Source: Oscarella lobularis
Taxonomy: Eukaryota; Porifera; Homoscleromorpha; Homosclerophorida; Oscarellidae
DNA: 64,000 bases
Direction: 5' to 3'
Assembly (NCBI RefSeq): GCF_947507565.1
Contig: NC_089185.1
Span: 2,108,001-2,172,000, forward strand
Position 1 is the stretch's first letter; each line of letters begins with the position of its first letter. This document shows, piece after piece, positions 20,131 through 32,930 of this stretch. Made by a program: the position numbers and the translations under genes. The notes under the pieces were generated by a model. It ran no database searches, had not been told where the DNA came from, and saw only the letters and a list, made by a program, of their open reading frames with translations.

Positions 20131-20649
20131 CCTGACATTGAAAGGTGCAGACCGACATCGTTCACAAAAGAGGTATTTTTCTAAAGTACATATGTACAAT
20201 AATTTACTTTTGTTTAAAGAATTATATTTACCAGGTTACTGAAATAGGCCAGTCTATGAAGTTCACTGACGACGCGTATTTGACGAAGGTTTGCTCTTTT
20301 GTCACTTTCAGGGTAATTGCTGATAATGGCTTTTTTTAGCTGATCGAACAATCCTGTGCAGACAGTGCTCTTGCTGATGTGAATCGACTTGAAAAGAAGA
20401 GATAAGAACACGTCTAGAGTAGTCCGATGGTAAGATGCTGAGGACAATTCTTCTCGGATTCACAAAGCTGGCGCCTTTCCCCCAGAAGTGACGAAATGAA
20501 CTCAGAAGAGGAAGACGATGTCGACAACCTGGCGGAGATACGAGATGCATTGGAGTGCATTTCTTGGCACTTCAGGGATCCATTGGAAGCTAAGTGTGTC
20601 AACTTGGCTTGCATTTAGGATCGTACAATATTCTAGGAAGTATCTTATC

Positions 20650-20985
20650 ATTGACAAGAGGGTTACCGGAAAGTCTGGTATAAGCTACACTTGTCTTCTG
20701 ATTCAGAGAGCAAGTTGCCTAACATTTTTCGACTTTGTAAGTTGGTGGTTAGTCTACCTTTCTCAAATGCTCATAAGGAGAGATTGTTCTCTACCTTGAA
20801 CGTTATCAAGACCAACAGAAGAACCAACCTGAAGTTTACTATCCTCTTAGATGTACTTAAAATTCAGATAGAAGGTCCTCCTCTCCCTAGCTTTTTAGCT
20901 GATCAAGCCGTTTAACTTTGGTGGAATGATTGTCAAACCACTCGAAGAGTTAGTCAGCTGCCGAGAAAAGAGTACACGCCAATTG
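20650..20985 (+). pseudogene. hAT transposase C-terminal dimerisation domain remnant
   Basis: PNIFRLCKLVVSLPFSNAHKERLFSTLNVIKT (read in pieces, 20709-20805) matches the hAT dimerisation signature (P.SN...ER.FS....iKt..Rn.l). A weak continuation (ADQAV ... WWNDCQTTR) runs past the stop near 20915. The catalytic part is absent. Confidence 0.65.
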
Positions 20986-22280
20986 GCTGAAACCCCTGAA
21001 GCGATTAATGTTTTGCACGAATCTGGTAGGGCATGAAGGCCGACAACTAGCACACTGGAATAATTTTTTTAAATATGTTGAATGCATTAAAAGGGCAACC
21101 CCTCTACGATTGGTATTTGAGCTCCTTCATTAACAAAAAATTGTACAGTACAAGGCAATAATTAAATATCTGTGTAAACACAATAGAGTCGGACGTCCGT
21201 ATCTCTGAACCATCCGCTAATCCGTGCATGTCGCAATCCGAGCACATTTGGTAGCTTTCATCCCTCAAAAATGACAAAATCAGTTTGTCTTTTATTAATT
21301 TTTGTATTTGCTTGTCTCTCAAGCGGCACGTTATTCCTAAGTATTTAGTAGATAGCATACTGCAATTCCACCGATTTGCAAAATCCCTAAACTCTCGATC
21401 CAAAGTAATCATTTAAATAATTTAGGCATAAATAGACCGTTAGAATGTAGCAGTTCCTGCCCAATACTAGATTCAACACAGTGATTGTACAAATGCCACC
21501 CTCCCCATAATAAGTAACAAATTGTATTCTTATCTACCTCTTGCTCGTCATACAAAATATCGCTCTAAATCATTGACCAAATAACATCGACAGTTAACTC
21601 TCGAAACAAACTATCGCTATCCTCTTCTTCCACAGACTTATCAACGCACTTTCTTGAACGGCGATTTGAACAGCCACGTCGTCCTCATCAGTAGAGTACT
21701 GCAATCTGCGTACTGCCATAAATAAATGTTAAAAAATATTTTTTATATAAGAGAATGTTTTACCTTGAAATCGCAAATTTTTACACTTTATTAGGGGCGT
21801 TGGAGCTTCCTCCTCCAATGAAGTATCGGCAGCCGGAGTTTGTTGTCGCTTACGACTCACAGGAGCCAACGATATCTATTTGCGCTTTTTCTGCTACGAC
21901 CTGGAGCAGTAGCCTGCCGTTTCCGTGGCTGGTCAGGCGCCGCCAAGGCGCCTCACCCGCAAAACCAGCCAGCCTCGTACGTCGGGCCTTCCCTTCTTTC
22001 GGGGCGTATTCGTGGCGCAAAATGCTGACTGCTGCAAAACTCATGAACCTCCTCGCCGTATCGAGAGCCACTTCGCAGAAATTTGACTACGACGTGCTTC
22101 CCGTCCTCTTTTGTGGATTTAAGTGAGGCACGTCGGAAAAGAAGAATATTGGCAGACCTTCAGCAGAGGATGGATTTTCCGTTTTGTAGATTAACTTTTC
22201 TTTGTCATCGGATGTTTTATGCATCTTGAGAGCAAACGAGCGCGCACGTTCTTTAATTTCCCCTAGACAAGTTCTCAGCA
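20986..22280. other. No gene recognised; possible Tigger-type terminus at 21188-21246
   Basis: Short frames only. gagtcggacgtccgtatctctgaaccatcc, read in parts from 21188, has the spaced TCCG words common in Tigger TIRs, but no partner was found. Confidence 0.3.
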
Positions 22281-22980
22281 TCAGCCAACATTGACCCTCC
22301 GTATTCTTGGCGCGTAAATTCTCAATTGCCGTTCGGAGGCTCTCAACGCTCTCGTCAGCTTGCCTTGTCTCGTGACTCTCAATTTGCTCGGCTTACAAGC
22401 GCCGTCGCACGTAAGAGAAATGTATAGGAGCCCGCATTCCTCTACATTACGAATGACATCCCATACAATGGGATACAGTTGCTCTGCGGTCGCGCCATTT
22501 GTTGGAAAGTGGGCGTAAGCAAATTCTAATTTGGTGAAGATTACTCGTACCATGAACATTAACATGTGAGTAGCAACTTTTGGAGTAGACGAAATGCTGT
22601 TTTCTTCGATCTTTTTCTCCAGCCTGTCAAGAAAGTTTTTAATTGATCCCAAATCTACAAAGCCGTTCAATTCCAAAGCTGTTTTGTCGAATACTAAGTT
22701 CTCCTTGATTTTCATTTCGTCAAAAGAAATAGCGACATACTTGTCGCTCTCGGCCGTGACGTCCGCCTCGTGAATCAACTGCAAATTGACGTCTTTGTGA
22801 AACCCTGGTCCACTTTTGGTCCAATGGGGAGTAATGTAAAAGAGTTCTTTCCGATGGAAGGACAAGAAGAAGTCCGGAATTTCGAAGTGAAAGCAGCGCT
22901 AGATTTGTATTTGAGGTGAAGGCACTACAAAATAACGGCAGGATGTCAACGCATTTGTTTGGGATTTGTGTGCAAGGCAC
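22281..22980 (-). pseudogene. P-element/THAP9-like transposase fragment
   Basis: This is the RNase-H-like part of a P-superfamily transposase. On minus it reads SNTNLALLSLRNSG..LPSERTLLHYSP (linker before the catalytic domain), then, after a one-base frame change near 22855, HWTKSGPGFHKDV, AISFDEMKIKENLVFD (first catalytic Asp), GFVDLG, FAYAHFPTNG and LTCDGACKPSK (second catalytic region). The THAP DNA-binding domain and the C-terminus are missing, and the frame decays after about 22400. Animal P elements are patchily distributed; no TIRs were identified. Confidence 0.72.
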
Positions 22981-22984
22981 GCAA

Positions 22985-23545
22985 CTGCTGCTTCCAAAAG
23001 TTTCGTTTAAGGCTCCCTTCAGGGTTGGTTTTCGCTACCTCGTCAGTCATGGAAGTCACAGTATCACTTATGTCGTTGTGGTCAGTCTCGTGCGGCAGGA
23101 CGGACTTTCAAATACCCATGCTCTGCTAACAACGACCAATGGGCCAATAGCGCGACTGTTTATTCTATTAAGACCCGCCCACAGAAAATGGCCTCTGATA
23201 AGGTCAATTCGAACAGGATAAGCTAATACTTTCGCACATCCAGACTTCACTAAATTTTCTTTCATATGGGATCCACGAGTTTTTTACGAAAGGACGTCAA
23301 TTGAGTACTAAGCGTCGGAAGTTCGGCTCCAATCTTAGAGAGTAGACATAACGAAGTCAGCTACATCGCTTACGCGTAGCGATCGAAACCTCGATACATT
23401 CAAAAAGCGGCTCTAACGGTCGATAAAAAGCATTTCAGCTGATTTTGATACGCGCAGACGCCTGCTCGATTGACTCGCTCTCAGCTTTCTTACGCTAGGC
23501 AAACTGATCTCCCGTGCTTTTACTCTATGGCGGTTGAAGTCAGTC
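22985..23545. other. No gene recognised
   Basis: Short frames only, between the P-like fragment and the satellite array. Confidence 0.5.
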
Positions 23546-23549
23546 AATA

Positions 23550-23835
23550 GTATGATGTTCAAGCTGTTTAGGTTATGATACACTAGTTTAGTTTATGAGA
23601 CACTAGTTTAGGTTATGAAGCACTAGTTTAGGTTATGAGACGCCAGTGTATGTACTAATTTAGGTTATGACACACTAGTTTAGGTTATGATACACTAGTT
23701 TAGGTTATGAGCTTATGTTCTAGTTTAGGTTATGAAGCACTAGTTTAGGGTATGCGACACTAGTTTAGGTTATGAGATATCAGTTTATTGTATGAGACAC
23801 TAGTTTAAATTATCAGACACTAGTTTAGGTGTTAT
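23550..23835. repeat. Tandem array of ~20-bp CACTAGTTTAGGTTATGAGA units
   Basis: About fourteen imperfect copies of a tagtttaggttatga core, at a spacing of 18-21 bp with occasional insertions. There are no spacers of unique sequence and no hairpin, so it is a minisatellite and not a CRISPR array. No gene lies between here and 24120. Confidence 0.9.
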
Positions 23836-24121
23836 ATGTTGCATGAGTGTATCAATTATAACAGTGTTTAGGGCATGCGTGAATGAGACAAATGGCTAAC
23901 GCAGTTTCTTTATAGACGTTCATCTTAGACCGCAGTGGGCGGCTCGAACAGCAGATCCTACAATAAAGAAAACCTCTCAGCCATAGTTTACGCAAATAAG
24001 CTACTTTTATCGCTCAAGATATCGCCACTTACGTCCGTTTCCGCCTCAGATTGCTGGTGCTATTCTTGAAAAGGTTCATTTTCTTGCTCGTCTTCTTTCA
24101 TTTGCAGAAATTACCCTCACT

Positions 24122-25215
24122 TTGCCACACATAAGGATTTTCGCAGCAAATTTTATGGAGGCAGCAATAGATTTAAGGCAGTGCTTGAAGTCCCGGAGAG
24201 ACGAATGGCACCTTGATCACACTCAAGTGAAATTGGCAGGCCGAGGCTTTCAGTGCATAGAGAGCAGTTTGCCAATACCCGAAATCAGTCGAGTAATGGG
24301 TGTAAGTGAAAGCACAATGACCCATCGCATTCGGCAGTATGACTTCACTCCTCGAAGTGAGCGATTTACGGACATTTCCCAGGGCGAACTAGTGGACATC
24401 GTTCGCGATATTCATTCGCAAAATCCATATAGCGGTTATCGTATGGTTTTGGCAAATTTGCGTTCAAGAGGTCTTACACTCCAACAGAATAGAGTGAGGC
24501 AGGCTTTAAGGGACGTTGACCCCATAGGCACCGCTAGTCGACGAATGACGACTGTACGTAGAAGAGTCTATCACCTCCCTGGACCCAATAGTATATGGCA
24601 CATCGACGGGAATCATAAACTTATACGGCATGCTGTGAAATAACTGTCCTGCACCATATTGAATAACCTGTATGTGCACGATTTGGTTATCCATGGCGGA
24701 ATTGACGGTTTTAGCCGTCTCATCGTGTACTTGCATTGTTCAAACAACAATAGGGCTTCAACCGTAGAACAACTATAGACACGGATTGCCTTCTCGAGTT
24801 AGGTCGGACCGTGGAGGAGAAATGAATTGGTAACACTCTTTATGTTGTCGCGTCGTGGCCTCGACAGAGCATCAATGCTGGCAGGGCGCTCTGTTCATAA
24901 CAAAAGATAGAACGACTTTGGCACGACGTCTTCAATCAAGCTACAACTACGTATTATCAGCTCTTTTACTTTATGGAGGACGAAGGAATGCTAGACCCAC
25001 ACAGTCTGAGACCGATCTTGTGTGTTTGCCTCACGTCTTCATACGACGCATTAATGAACATTTACCCGAATTTTCTGCCGCCTGGAATCAGCCTATGTCG
25101 ACGGAGGGCGGAAGAAGTCCCAGACAACTTGTTCTTGGAATGACTCTAGGTCTAGGATTAGACAGAACTGCATGTCAAGAATGGTACGAAAGTTCTTCAG
25201 ACTCTCAGTCTGATT
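24122..25215 (+). pseudogene. Integrase-type (IS3/IS481-like) DDE transposase, decayed
   Basis: This is a transposase of the integrase-core family found as single genes in many aquatic invertebrates and fish. An HTH part (LPIPEISRVMGVSESTMTHR) is followed by NPYSGYRMVLANLRSRG and GPNSIWHIDGNHKLIR (catalytic Asp in WHIDGNHK). After stops and frame changes past 24640, the conserved blocks [43 protein letters not shown] (in another frame) and LPHVFIRRINEHLPEF appear up to about 25200. A tttcatttgcag acceptor at about 24105 suggests a spliced 5' exon. Assignment to the IS3EU/IS481EU group is tentative. Confidence 0.65.
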
Positions 25216-25219
25216 TTGA

Positions 25220-25985
25220 CGTCTCACTCATCTACTTCTGTTCGCTGTTCATATTCCCTCCACTTAAAGGCTTTCAACAGAATTGCAGGCTCGTTTGCGA
25301 CAAATCGATTCTTTGTCACAATCGGATAATTACGGTATAGATATATACCTGGCAGCTAGGCACTTCTCGATTAACGACAGTTGAAAGAAAGACAGTTTTA
25401 TTTCTTAGTGCCCTTAGACTAAGACTCTGCTGTCCTTTGTCCGAGGTTAATTGGTCGTGCGATCATGCCCATTGCGTCTGTTACATAACGTAATTCAGCG
25501 GCATGGACAAAAACCTAGACAAACTAACTGGATTCTCTCCACTTTAATCGAAAATGTGGCTGCCTTGGCCGCCACAGGCAGGCAGCTGCAAGGCGAGGCT
25601 GGACCATCGGCTCAAGGCCCAAGCAGCGTCGTTGCTTGGCGCGGCTTCCCTACCGACTGCGTCAGCGTCTTAATCTAGAGCGTCTAAGCAATCTAGAAAT
25701 GCCAGTGATAGTGATGATGATGTCTTCGCCACGTCTAGTCCCAGATTCACCCCCGACGCCTTAATTAATGGCCGAACATCGCCGAACATTCGGCACGAGC
25801 GGGTCTAAAAAACGGAAAAGGAAAGCCCAGGAGCGTCAAATAACCAAAGAGCTTGTTCATAGCTCGAAAATAGCAACGTCTTCGCGTGCGCTCACGTGGA
25901 CGCACCCGTTTTTTGCTTGGCGAGAGCGAAGCAGTCAATGGCTCCAAAAGCTGGAGAAAAATCACAACTACAAGTCAGCGGATTG
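25220..25985. other. No gene recognised
   Basis: A plus frame at 25768 with a basic SGSKKRKRKAQERQ start recalls hAT or zinc-finger transposon N-termini, but no domain follows. Confidence 0.35.
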
Positions 25986-25989
25986 GGCG

Positions 25990-26420
25990 AGAAAAAACTT
26001 TGAGCGCTAAAGGAGACACAGCCCACGTTGACGCCGTATTGAAATTCGAATTTCCTCAACTTAGCGATACTGGTGGATACACCCTAATGGCTTGCGAAAA
26101 GCGAAGAGGGTCTGTTCTCATTCCTCTTCATCCACCATATTATGTGGAGAATCTCGGCGGTTCAGTAAACTTTGGGTGAATTTACATAAAACCATTGCAG
26201 GAAGACATACCGCTCAAGGTAACCATCATTGTACACATGATGTCGTTTCTAGTACTCTAATTGTCGTAGAAAACTCTAACGTAAAAGACGTTGAATTCAA
26301 ATGCCTCTATGCAACGACATATTTCCTCTTGCTCAGCTGCAGAAGCACGTCAGAAAATGTGGGAAGAAGGCAAAAAAGAATCAGCCTTCACTAGATGCAA
26401 CTTCTTCGTTGACCTTTTTT
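25990..26420 (+). pseudogene. Possible G2E3/HECT-family-like exons
   Basis: An open stretch (about 26000-26205) reads FEFPQLSDTGGYTLMACEKRRGSVLIPLHPPY ... IYIKPLQEDIPL in pieces. This resembles the region before the HECT domain in invertebrate G2/M-specific ubiquitin-ligase-like proteins. It ends at CTCAAG|GTAACC, a plausible donor. At 26301 a frame gives MPLCNDIFPLAQLQKHVRKCG, a C/H finger in which the expected first Cys is Met. One stop separates parts of the first block. The identification is tentative. Confidence 0.3.
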
Positions 26421-29400
26421 CTCAGATGCGGACGAGGCTACCGAACAATCCATTGGAGCGGTAACAGCGCCAGTCCACGATCATGAAATTAATGTCCTTG
26501 TGTAAGAACGAGTAGAAAGAGCATGATTTGTTTCGTGACGTAAAACTGTAATGCCCAGCAATTCCTCAAATTTGCAAACATTCGTGGCAAGGCAGAGCGA
26601 TCGTCAACATCCCAAAGAATTGGAATATGAGTATTATCGAACAGTACAGTGCGTTCCAGAATAAACCCGGAATTCTTAGCGCGCGCAGTTTTACCCTCGT
26701 TCTTCCTTGAAACGAATTTATTACGAAATGTAGTGCTGCATCTTTGAAGCGCATTCATTTTGCAATTTTCCTATAGACGCTAAACGTCGGTTCGATGCTT
26801 AGATAGTGCCGCAGCCTGCGGAAAAAGCCACGCTCTCCCACTTCCGTTTTTAGTTCAATTCTCGACTAAATTTAATTTTTTTAATTTTTTAACTACCATT
26901 ACTACCATTCCAAACGCAGGTGCTTTTAACAGAATTCTGTGCAATCAGCCTTTTGGAATAGCTTTTTTAAAAAAACTACGGCGCTTTTCCCGAAAATAAA
27001 CTTCGCTTAGCGTTTAGTTCGTTTCTTGACCATTTCAGCCCTATTCAAGTTCTAGGTTTATCCTACGTTATACCTAAGGTCGTCTTTACAATTGATCAAA
27101 GTTGTCAGAGTGTAAAGCTTTATTTAGCCAAAATATTTGCGACTAAAGTCTAACGTAACGTGCCGAATGGCGTAGATCTGAATGAACGCGGGGTACGCCG
27201 GACCAGTGTACAAACGCAATAGGAGACTCAAAGTTACGTTCTGAGAGACTAGGAAAACGAAAAAACGATGTTTACCGCAAGAGTAAAACAACTTTAACTG
27301 AGAGGTTCCTGAAAAGGGGCCCCGTTTCTAGAAAACTGTTGGAGGTGCGCTTTCTTCGTTTTACGGCATACTTTTGCACAAACATGCCATAAAACAAAAG
27401 AAGAAACACTGTTCTAGAATTCCGGGTTTATTCTGGGACGCACTGTACCTGTTCGGAGAGAAAAAGCTCTGGTCAATGCTTTCCGTTGGTGAAATCGGGT
27501 CAGTTTTGATCCTTTGCAACGCGTTAGGGTGAGAATAAGCGAGAAGTCCGTCCGTTTGTCATTAACTATTATAATACTAATGTAGATTAAGTTTGTTGGA
27601 GAGGAAGGCCATGACACTGGTGGCTCCACGAGAGAGTTCTGGCGATTGTATCCGATACGATTAAAAGAGAATTCTGTTGGGGAAATAATTATAGGATGGC
27701 CCCTCGTCATTCGTCCTCGTCATTCGTCCGAAAGCGTAGAGGTGAAGCTATTTTTAAGCAGGCAGAGCTAGGTTTTATGTCATTTTTTATGCGCAGCATT
27801 ATCGTCATATTGGCCAACTAATTTCTATAAGTACTATAAATGAAGGTTCCGGCTTTCAGTTTTTTGCTACCTGGGTGGTGAAGTACTTGGCTACGGGGAC
27901 CACAAATGACTTGGAAATTGCCATAGAAGAAATTCCACACCCCGGCGTCAGAGAATTTCTAAAGGAGGCAATGAAGTTGAATAAGAGTTCCTTGACCTAG
28001 AAGTGATTGTCCTTGTAGTTAGAAGAAGCAGCGTCTGATTCGGCACTCCAGAGGGTTCTGTCGAGCGACGACGCGATGGATTACCTTGCGGAGTCCGGAA
28101 ACGCAAGGCCGCTGATGAGCGCGGGAATGGATGTCAAAAACAAAATATTTCAATCAGCTCTTCTGCATTTCTCAGTCCTGAACATCAATCAAGGCTGAAC
28201 TCGACCAATTAAGAGAAGACCTCCGTATTCTAGGTACGGTAAAGGCTAACAGCACTGAAGATGCCATGCCGACAATGCATAACTGTAATGTATATGTAGG
28301 TTTCCTGGATTGCGTTCAGATTGCAACGTCATTTGTTCTACCTTACATATGCTTTACGAATGAAACTCCATGGGGGTAGCAACACTTTCCATAAGAACCT
28401 AAGAGATTTTAAATGATTATTATCATTTATAGATAATGTTGCTTTTGCGTGTATCTCACCTGGGCAGCAAAATCCACTCGCATTCTGCAGTAAGAGTTGA
28501 GGTAGACATGCTCGTACGCAATTTTCTTTGTCAGGGACAGCCCCGCTCTACTTTTTTGTGACAGGTATAGAGGTCGCCACGTTATGTACTTGTCACTCAT
28601 CTTTAGTTAGCATGTATATAACATTAAAACAGGAAACCCAAGGCTTACCCTTATGCATCGACTTGAGCTGCTATTTTCGAACGAGTGCGACCAGCAGTTT
28701 CGCGTCGTCTTCACAAGATGCGGTACGTAAGCTGCATACGTATGATTAATAAGCTATACATGATATCAAAATAGTTTACCTTTCTTCCTCACTATAGGGA
28801 TTAGGAGTTTTATACCGGATCTCTTTGCTATCGTTGCTATATTTTTTTATCGAAATAGCCCTTGGAATCGTTTGTAAAGTAATGAAGGTCTACATATTGC
28901 TTAAAAATATGCTTTCTAAGGCATTTAGCAAGAGAATGCGTTTACATCCTTCGCAAGCGCGCGCTCGAGCGTTCTGTCGCAGCTCTAAGGCCAACAGTAC
29001 TCGCCTATAAATATGAATGTTTGAAATCCCTATTTTCTCAGGCACTTGGTCGCCGCCTTTTCAACGATTTACTTCTTCGCCAATTTAGCGTTCCCGTTTC
29101 TGAGAAAGCGTCACACCCTTGAAGAATCTGACAGCTTGTCAGAGAGTGAAAACAATTCAGTGTATTACGCTGGCGGGTGCAAATTACAAGACAAATCAAG
29201 AAAAGATGCGCAAAAGCCATTAGCTGCTTGCAAGCTACGGCTGATATTCCTTATAAGTTCAATGAAGCAGAATATCACACCTACTATCGTCCTTTTGAGA
29301 CGTTTGTGTCAGAATGGTTGGCACGAGCAGACAGAGTTGTTTTATTTTGTGTAGGTAGAGGGAGTTATTTTTTCTTTTCAATTGAATCGTTAGTTATTTG

Positions 29401-29620
29401 TGTGCTGCCATCAGCTTTTCTTCATCTTAGTGAATCTGGCACGTCTAGTTACACAACTGCAGAAGCATGCTGCAGCTGCTTACCCGAACAGCAGAAGAAT
29501 CCTCGCTCTTACGATTACACTCTTAAAAAGGGCCGGGACATTATTCCAGACGACACTTGTCTGGTGACTCGCGTCGCAGCTCAAGGATGGACGTACAAAA
29601 TAGCTCTCTGTGCCCGCGCG
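26421..29620. other. About 3.2 kb without a recognised gene
   Basis: Scattered exon-like frames exist, e.g. 27870-27985 (ATWVVKYLATGTTNDLEI) and 28030-28140 (ASDSALQRVLSSDDAMDYL), but no splice chain or family could be established. Confidence 0.4.
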
Positions 29621-29627
29621 CTCTAAG

Positions 29628-30257
29628 ACAAGTCGAAGATCGCAAAATCGGCCTACGATGGCGTAAATCACGTGCGGTCGCACTCGAGACTGTTCACGCC
29701 TTTAGACGGCCTTCCGATAGCTAATTTGCTCCACTCGCTCAATCCGTGAGTCATTTTCCGCCGAAGCGTTGACCGGAGCGGACGACTCGTTATTTCCTTT
29801 GCGGGGCTTACCGCCGCGAGGCGGGTCTTAGAAGCTGCTTTAAAGAGAGCGGCCGCGACAACGCAGTTAACCGGTAACGGTTTCGAAAATCAAGCGAAGT
29901 TTTTACCCTAACTAATTGCACGTTTTTTCTCTGTTTCACAGTGCGTTCCAGTGGTCCTTCGCGAAGGACTGCGCCCTCATCCGTGGAAGATGCGCCGCGT
30001 GGCGCGCGCTCAGTAAGTTTCGCTCACGATTACGCGATTTTTTCAGTAATCGAGTTTTCTCTTAGATCGTTGCGTTGTGCGAGCGATTGGCGAGCTCGTC
30101 GACTTTTTCCTTGGATCGACGCCGTTGTCGTTCGCCTCGTGTAAGTAATCTGTTAGAAAAAGCGTTGGCAAAGTTGTAACTGTGTATCTTGTTTTGGACA
30201 GCTGTCTTCGCTCGTCGGACGTGCCGACCGAAAAAGGAGGGTGACCGGAACAGGTGA
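29628..30257 (+). CDS. Spliced gene of unknown function, four 3'-terminal exons
   Basis: Four exons are inferred: 29628-29745, 29942-30012, 30066-30140 and 30202-30257. Each internal boundary has good splice signals: CC|GTGAGT, tttctctgtttcacAG, CA|GTAAGT, gttttctcttAG, GT|GTAAGT and ttgttttggacAG. Splicing keeps one frame across all three introns and ends at TGA 30255-30257, giving a C-terminus with blocks KIAKSAYDGVNHVRSHS, PIANLLHSLNPAFQWSF, AKDCALIRGRCAAWRAL, RAIGELVDFFLGS and a basic tail. The acceptor of the first exon (ctctaAG, 29626-29627) is weaker; directly upstream the frame has a TAA. The protein is not recognised. Chance preservation of frame over three introns is unlikely, so this is the best candidate for a host gene here. 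Confidence 0.5.
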
Positions 30258-30259
30258 AA

Positions 30260-32930
30260 GGCGACCGGAAAAGGAGAGGATAAAAGAGGACTGAAAAGAA
30301 CGTAGATACGCAAGGGAAGAGACGCGTCATTAAATGTTGTAGGTTAAGTACGGGCCCCCTCTGGTGTAGGCTTTTACTCAGGGGGCAGGATTCTCTGGCA
30401 CTGTAAACGTGATTGCACGCTGCCGCTGTCTAAGTCCCGAGTCATAGTGAAACAGTTGGACAGGGATTGGGCTGGTGTGTCCATTGACAGCGGTTACCGG
30501 AATGATGCTTAATCCTTGAATCACAGCGACCATGATGCATGTACACGTCCCGATCTATATGACAATGTAATGTACGGTGCAGAAAACGTAGTGAGACTAA
30601 GTTCGGTTTATTGGCGCCGGTGCGCCTAAAAACTTGCGCATCCCTACGACGCATCACTACGGTAGTTACGCATGGGTCCTTCCCCCTTGCATTAGGGTTT
30701 AGGGCGGCCGCCAGTAGGTAGGGTTCTTGGTGAAGGAGCAGCAGATAGGTTATAGTTTAGAGACGCTAGACTCCAACGTGCTGTAGGTGGCAGCCGCAAC
30801 ATACGATTCTCATTTTCTGGCCTGATCGAAAACTGCTGCAAAGAACGATGCCTCTCAGCATTCAGCGAGAGCACAGGAAAAAGGAAGTTTCTATTTATAG
30901 AATGTTTTGAGCTTTTCATCGAGATGCGCGGCGGAACAAGCATCATATTACCGCAAAGTGCCTTATCAGACTAGCGCCGCAAGGTATGATTACGTACGTT
31001 TGCAAGGGTTGGGGTCACTTGTTTAGGAGGTCTAAATTTTCATGACAGTCCAATGCTGTTTTGCGAACGGTGAAGACTTTTATTAGTCCCTATCTCTATG
31101 GCATTCGGGTTCCTTTAGACTCCGGAGGGTCCTGGCTTGACGCAATAAAAGCGCTGCGAAAGACGACAGTTTCACTAGGTTATCCAATACATGCTGTTTT
31201 GAAGCACGTACTTTTAATTATCTATTTGTAATTGCTAACAGAAAATAACAAAAAACGCAGCGACAAAGGCATAGAGCGCAGGAAAGTGCTGCGCTACTTG
31301 TCAAAAAACAGCGGAAGCGAAACAGAGTTAAAAGCATTATTAGCGTCTGTTTTTATTATGATTTAATCCGGATGTTTGCTGTCACACAGCTAAAGTAGAT
31401 GCACCAAGTGCTCTGCACCCACGGAGCAGCAACGTTGATTTGAAACGGAAAAAAAAGCCGTAACCTGCTTCTTACGAACTGAAAGCGCCAGTTTCGCAAA
31501 GCACCTTCAGAAGGCGCTTTCCATTGCAATTCATCGAACATTCCTATGAATTTTTTGGCAAAGCAATTAATTGGGCTGCGGCAAACGCTGCACTTGCTGA
31601 AGATAGAATGCTTTCAGCCAAGAACAAATCGCAGGTTTTCAAAAAGTTAGTCAGTAGAGCGTCATCGTCAAATGTTTAAACCTCCAACTATCGCAACTTG
31701 GACCTGAACCCCAAGAAGAACCACGAAGAACTGAAAGCAGGGCGACTTCAGAGGCTACTATTGATGCAGACGATGCAGGCAGGTGTTTTGCCTGTAACGT
31801 ACGGAAAGTCTTATGTGACGGCGAAGCCAAACCCGAGCTGGTCTGAAGGTTGGCTGCCCGAGGAATTTCTTTTTGACAAACTTTCTTTTCCACCGCTGCC
31901 AACACTAGCGACGGCAGAAAGACATCTGCACCAGAGTCATCCCCATCTTGCGGCGGGCACGACCGAGGAGTGAACTTACATTCAAAACAAATGAAACGGT
32001 ACTTTTCTGGAGAAAAGAAAAGCTCGCCGCAGGTATAGCAGAAAACTTTTTGCGTAATCGGTTTATAATCACTATTTACAAAAACTGTTAAAATTATTTA
32101 AAACAGTCGTGTACGTGGAGAAGAAACACAACAAAGAGCAATGGCAGAGCGAAACCGCAACATACTTACACAAGAGACGTACTCCATAGATTTTACTGAT
32201 TGATTCTGCTCCTTGGAAGAAGTGCTCGCGTTGTTTACTGGAGCTTCTAGAATTCTACCATTGGGCTTTGAAAAGAGAGCGATGCTAAAGTTCTCAAACA
32301 CTTCAAGCCTGCCGACGGCCAACACGTGTTCTATCGTTTAAGCCTTGCCTTCGCAACATCCGGATGGTGCAACGTTTCTCGAAAAGCTTAATTATGCCTT
32401 TAAAGGAGGACTGGCACACTTTGGCCAAATTTGATTTATTGGCCGCCTCACCTCATTGACACTACTGCAGCGATTTATTTGTGTTGGGTTAGGTTACGTT
32501 TTTTAGCTGCAGTCACACTTGTAGCTTGTTTCTCACATAAAAAGAATAGCAAAATATCTTCTTGTTGTCGATTTGGTACGTTTAACGAAAGGCAGTTTAA
32601 GATGGGCAGTGGTTTTTATCTAGATGAGTCTTATGCGTCAAAACTAAATAGTTTCTGCATGTGTGTCGATATGGAAAGGTATGGCGGAAAAGGCGCTGTT
32701 ATTTTCGAAGCATTCGTCAAAACAACAGTACTTCGAAGCAACAATAACACCGAAACGTTGTTGCTTTGAATAATAACACGTTTTTCTTCTAGATTTGTAC
32801 ATAACAACAATGTTGTTGCTTTGAAGTCCTGTTCTTACGTTAAAGTCCTGTTGATACTTCAAGCTCTTATTTTTGACCAAAAAAATACCGCCATACTAAA
32901 GCGTCATCTTTGTGTCATCTTTAGTTCACT
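30260..32930. other. About 2.7 kb without a recognised gene
   Basis: Short frames only. A plus stretch at 31690-31850 gives CFACNVRKVLCDG in one frame. Short inverted words (acaacaatgttgttgctttg, aacgttgttgctttg) cluster at 32700-32830. Confidence 0.4.

Noticed and set aside
23550-23835. CRISPR-like periodic array
   Set aside because: Units are adjacent and diverged without unique spacers, and the DNA is eukaryotic; it is a minisatellite.
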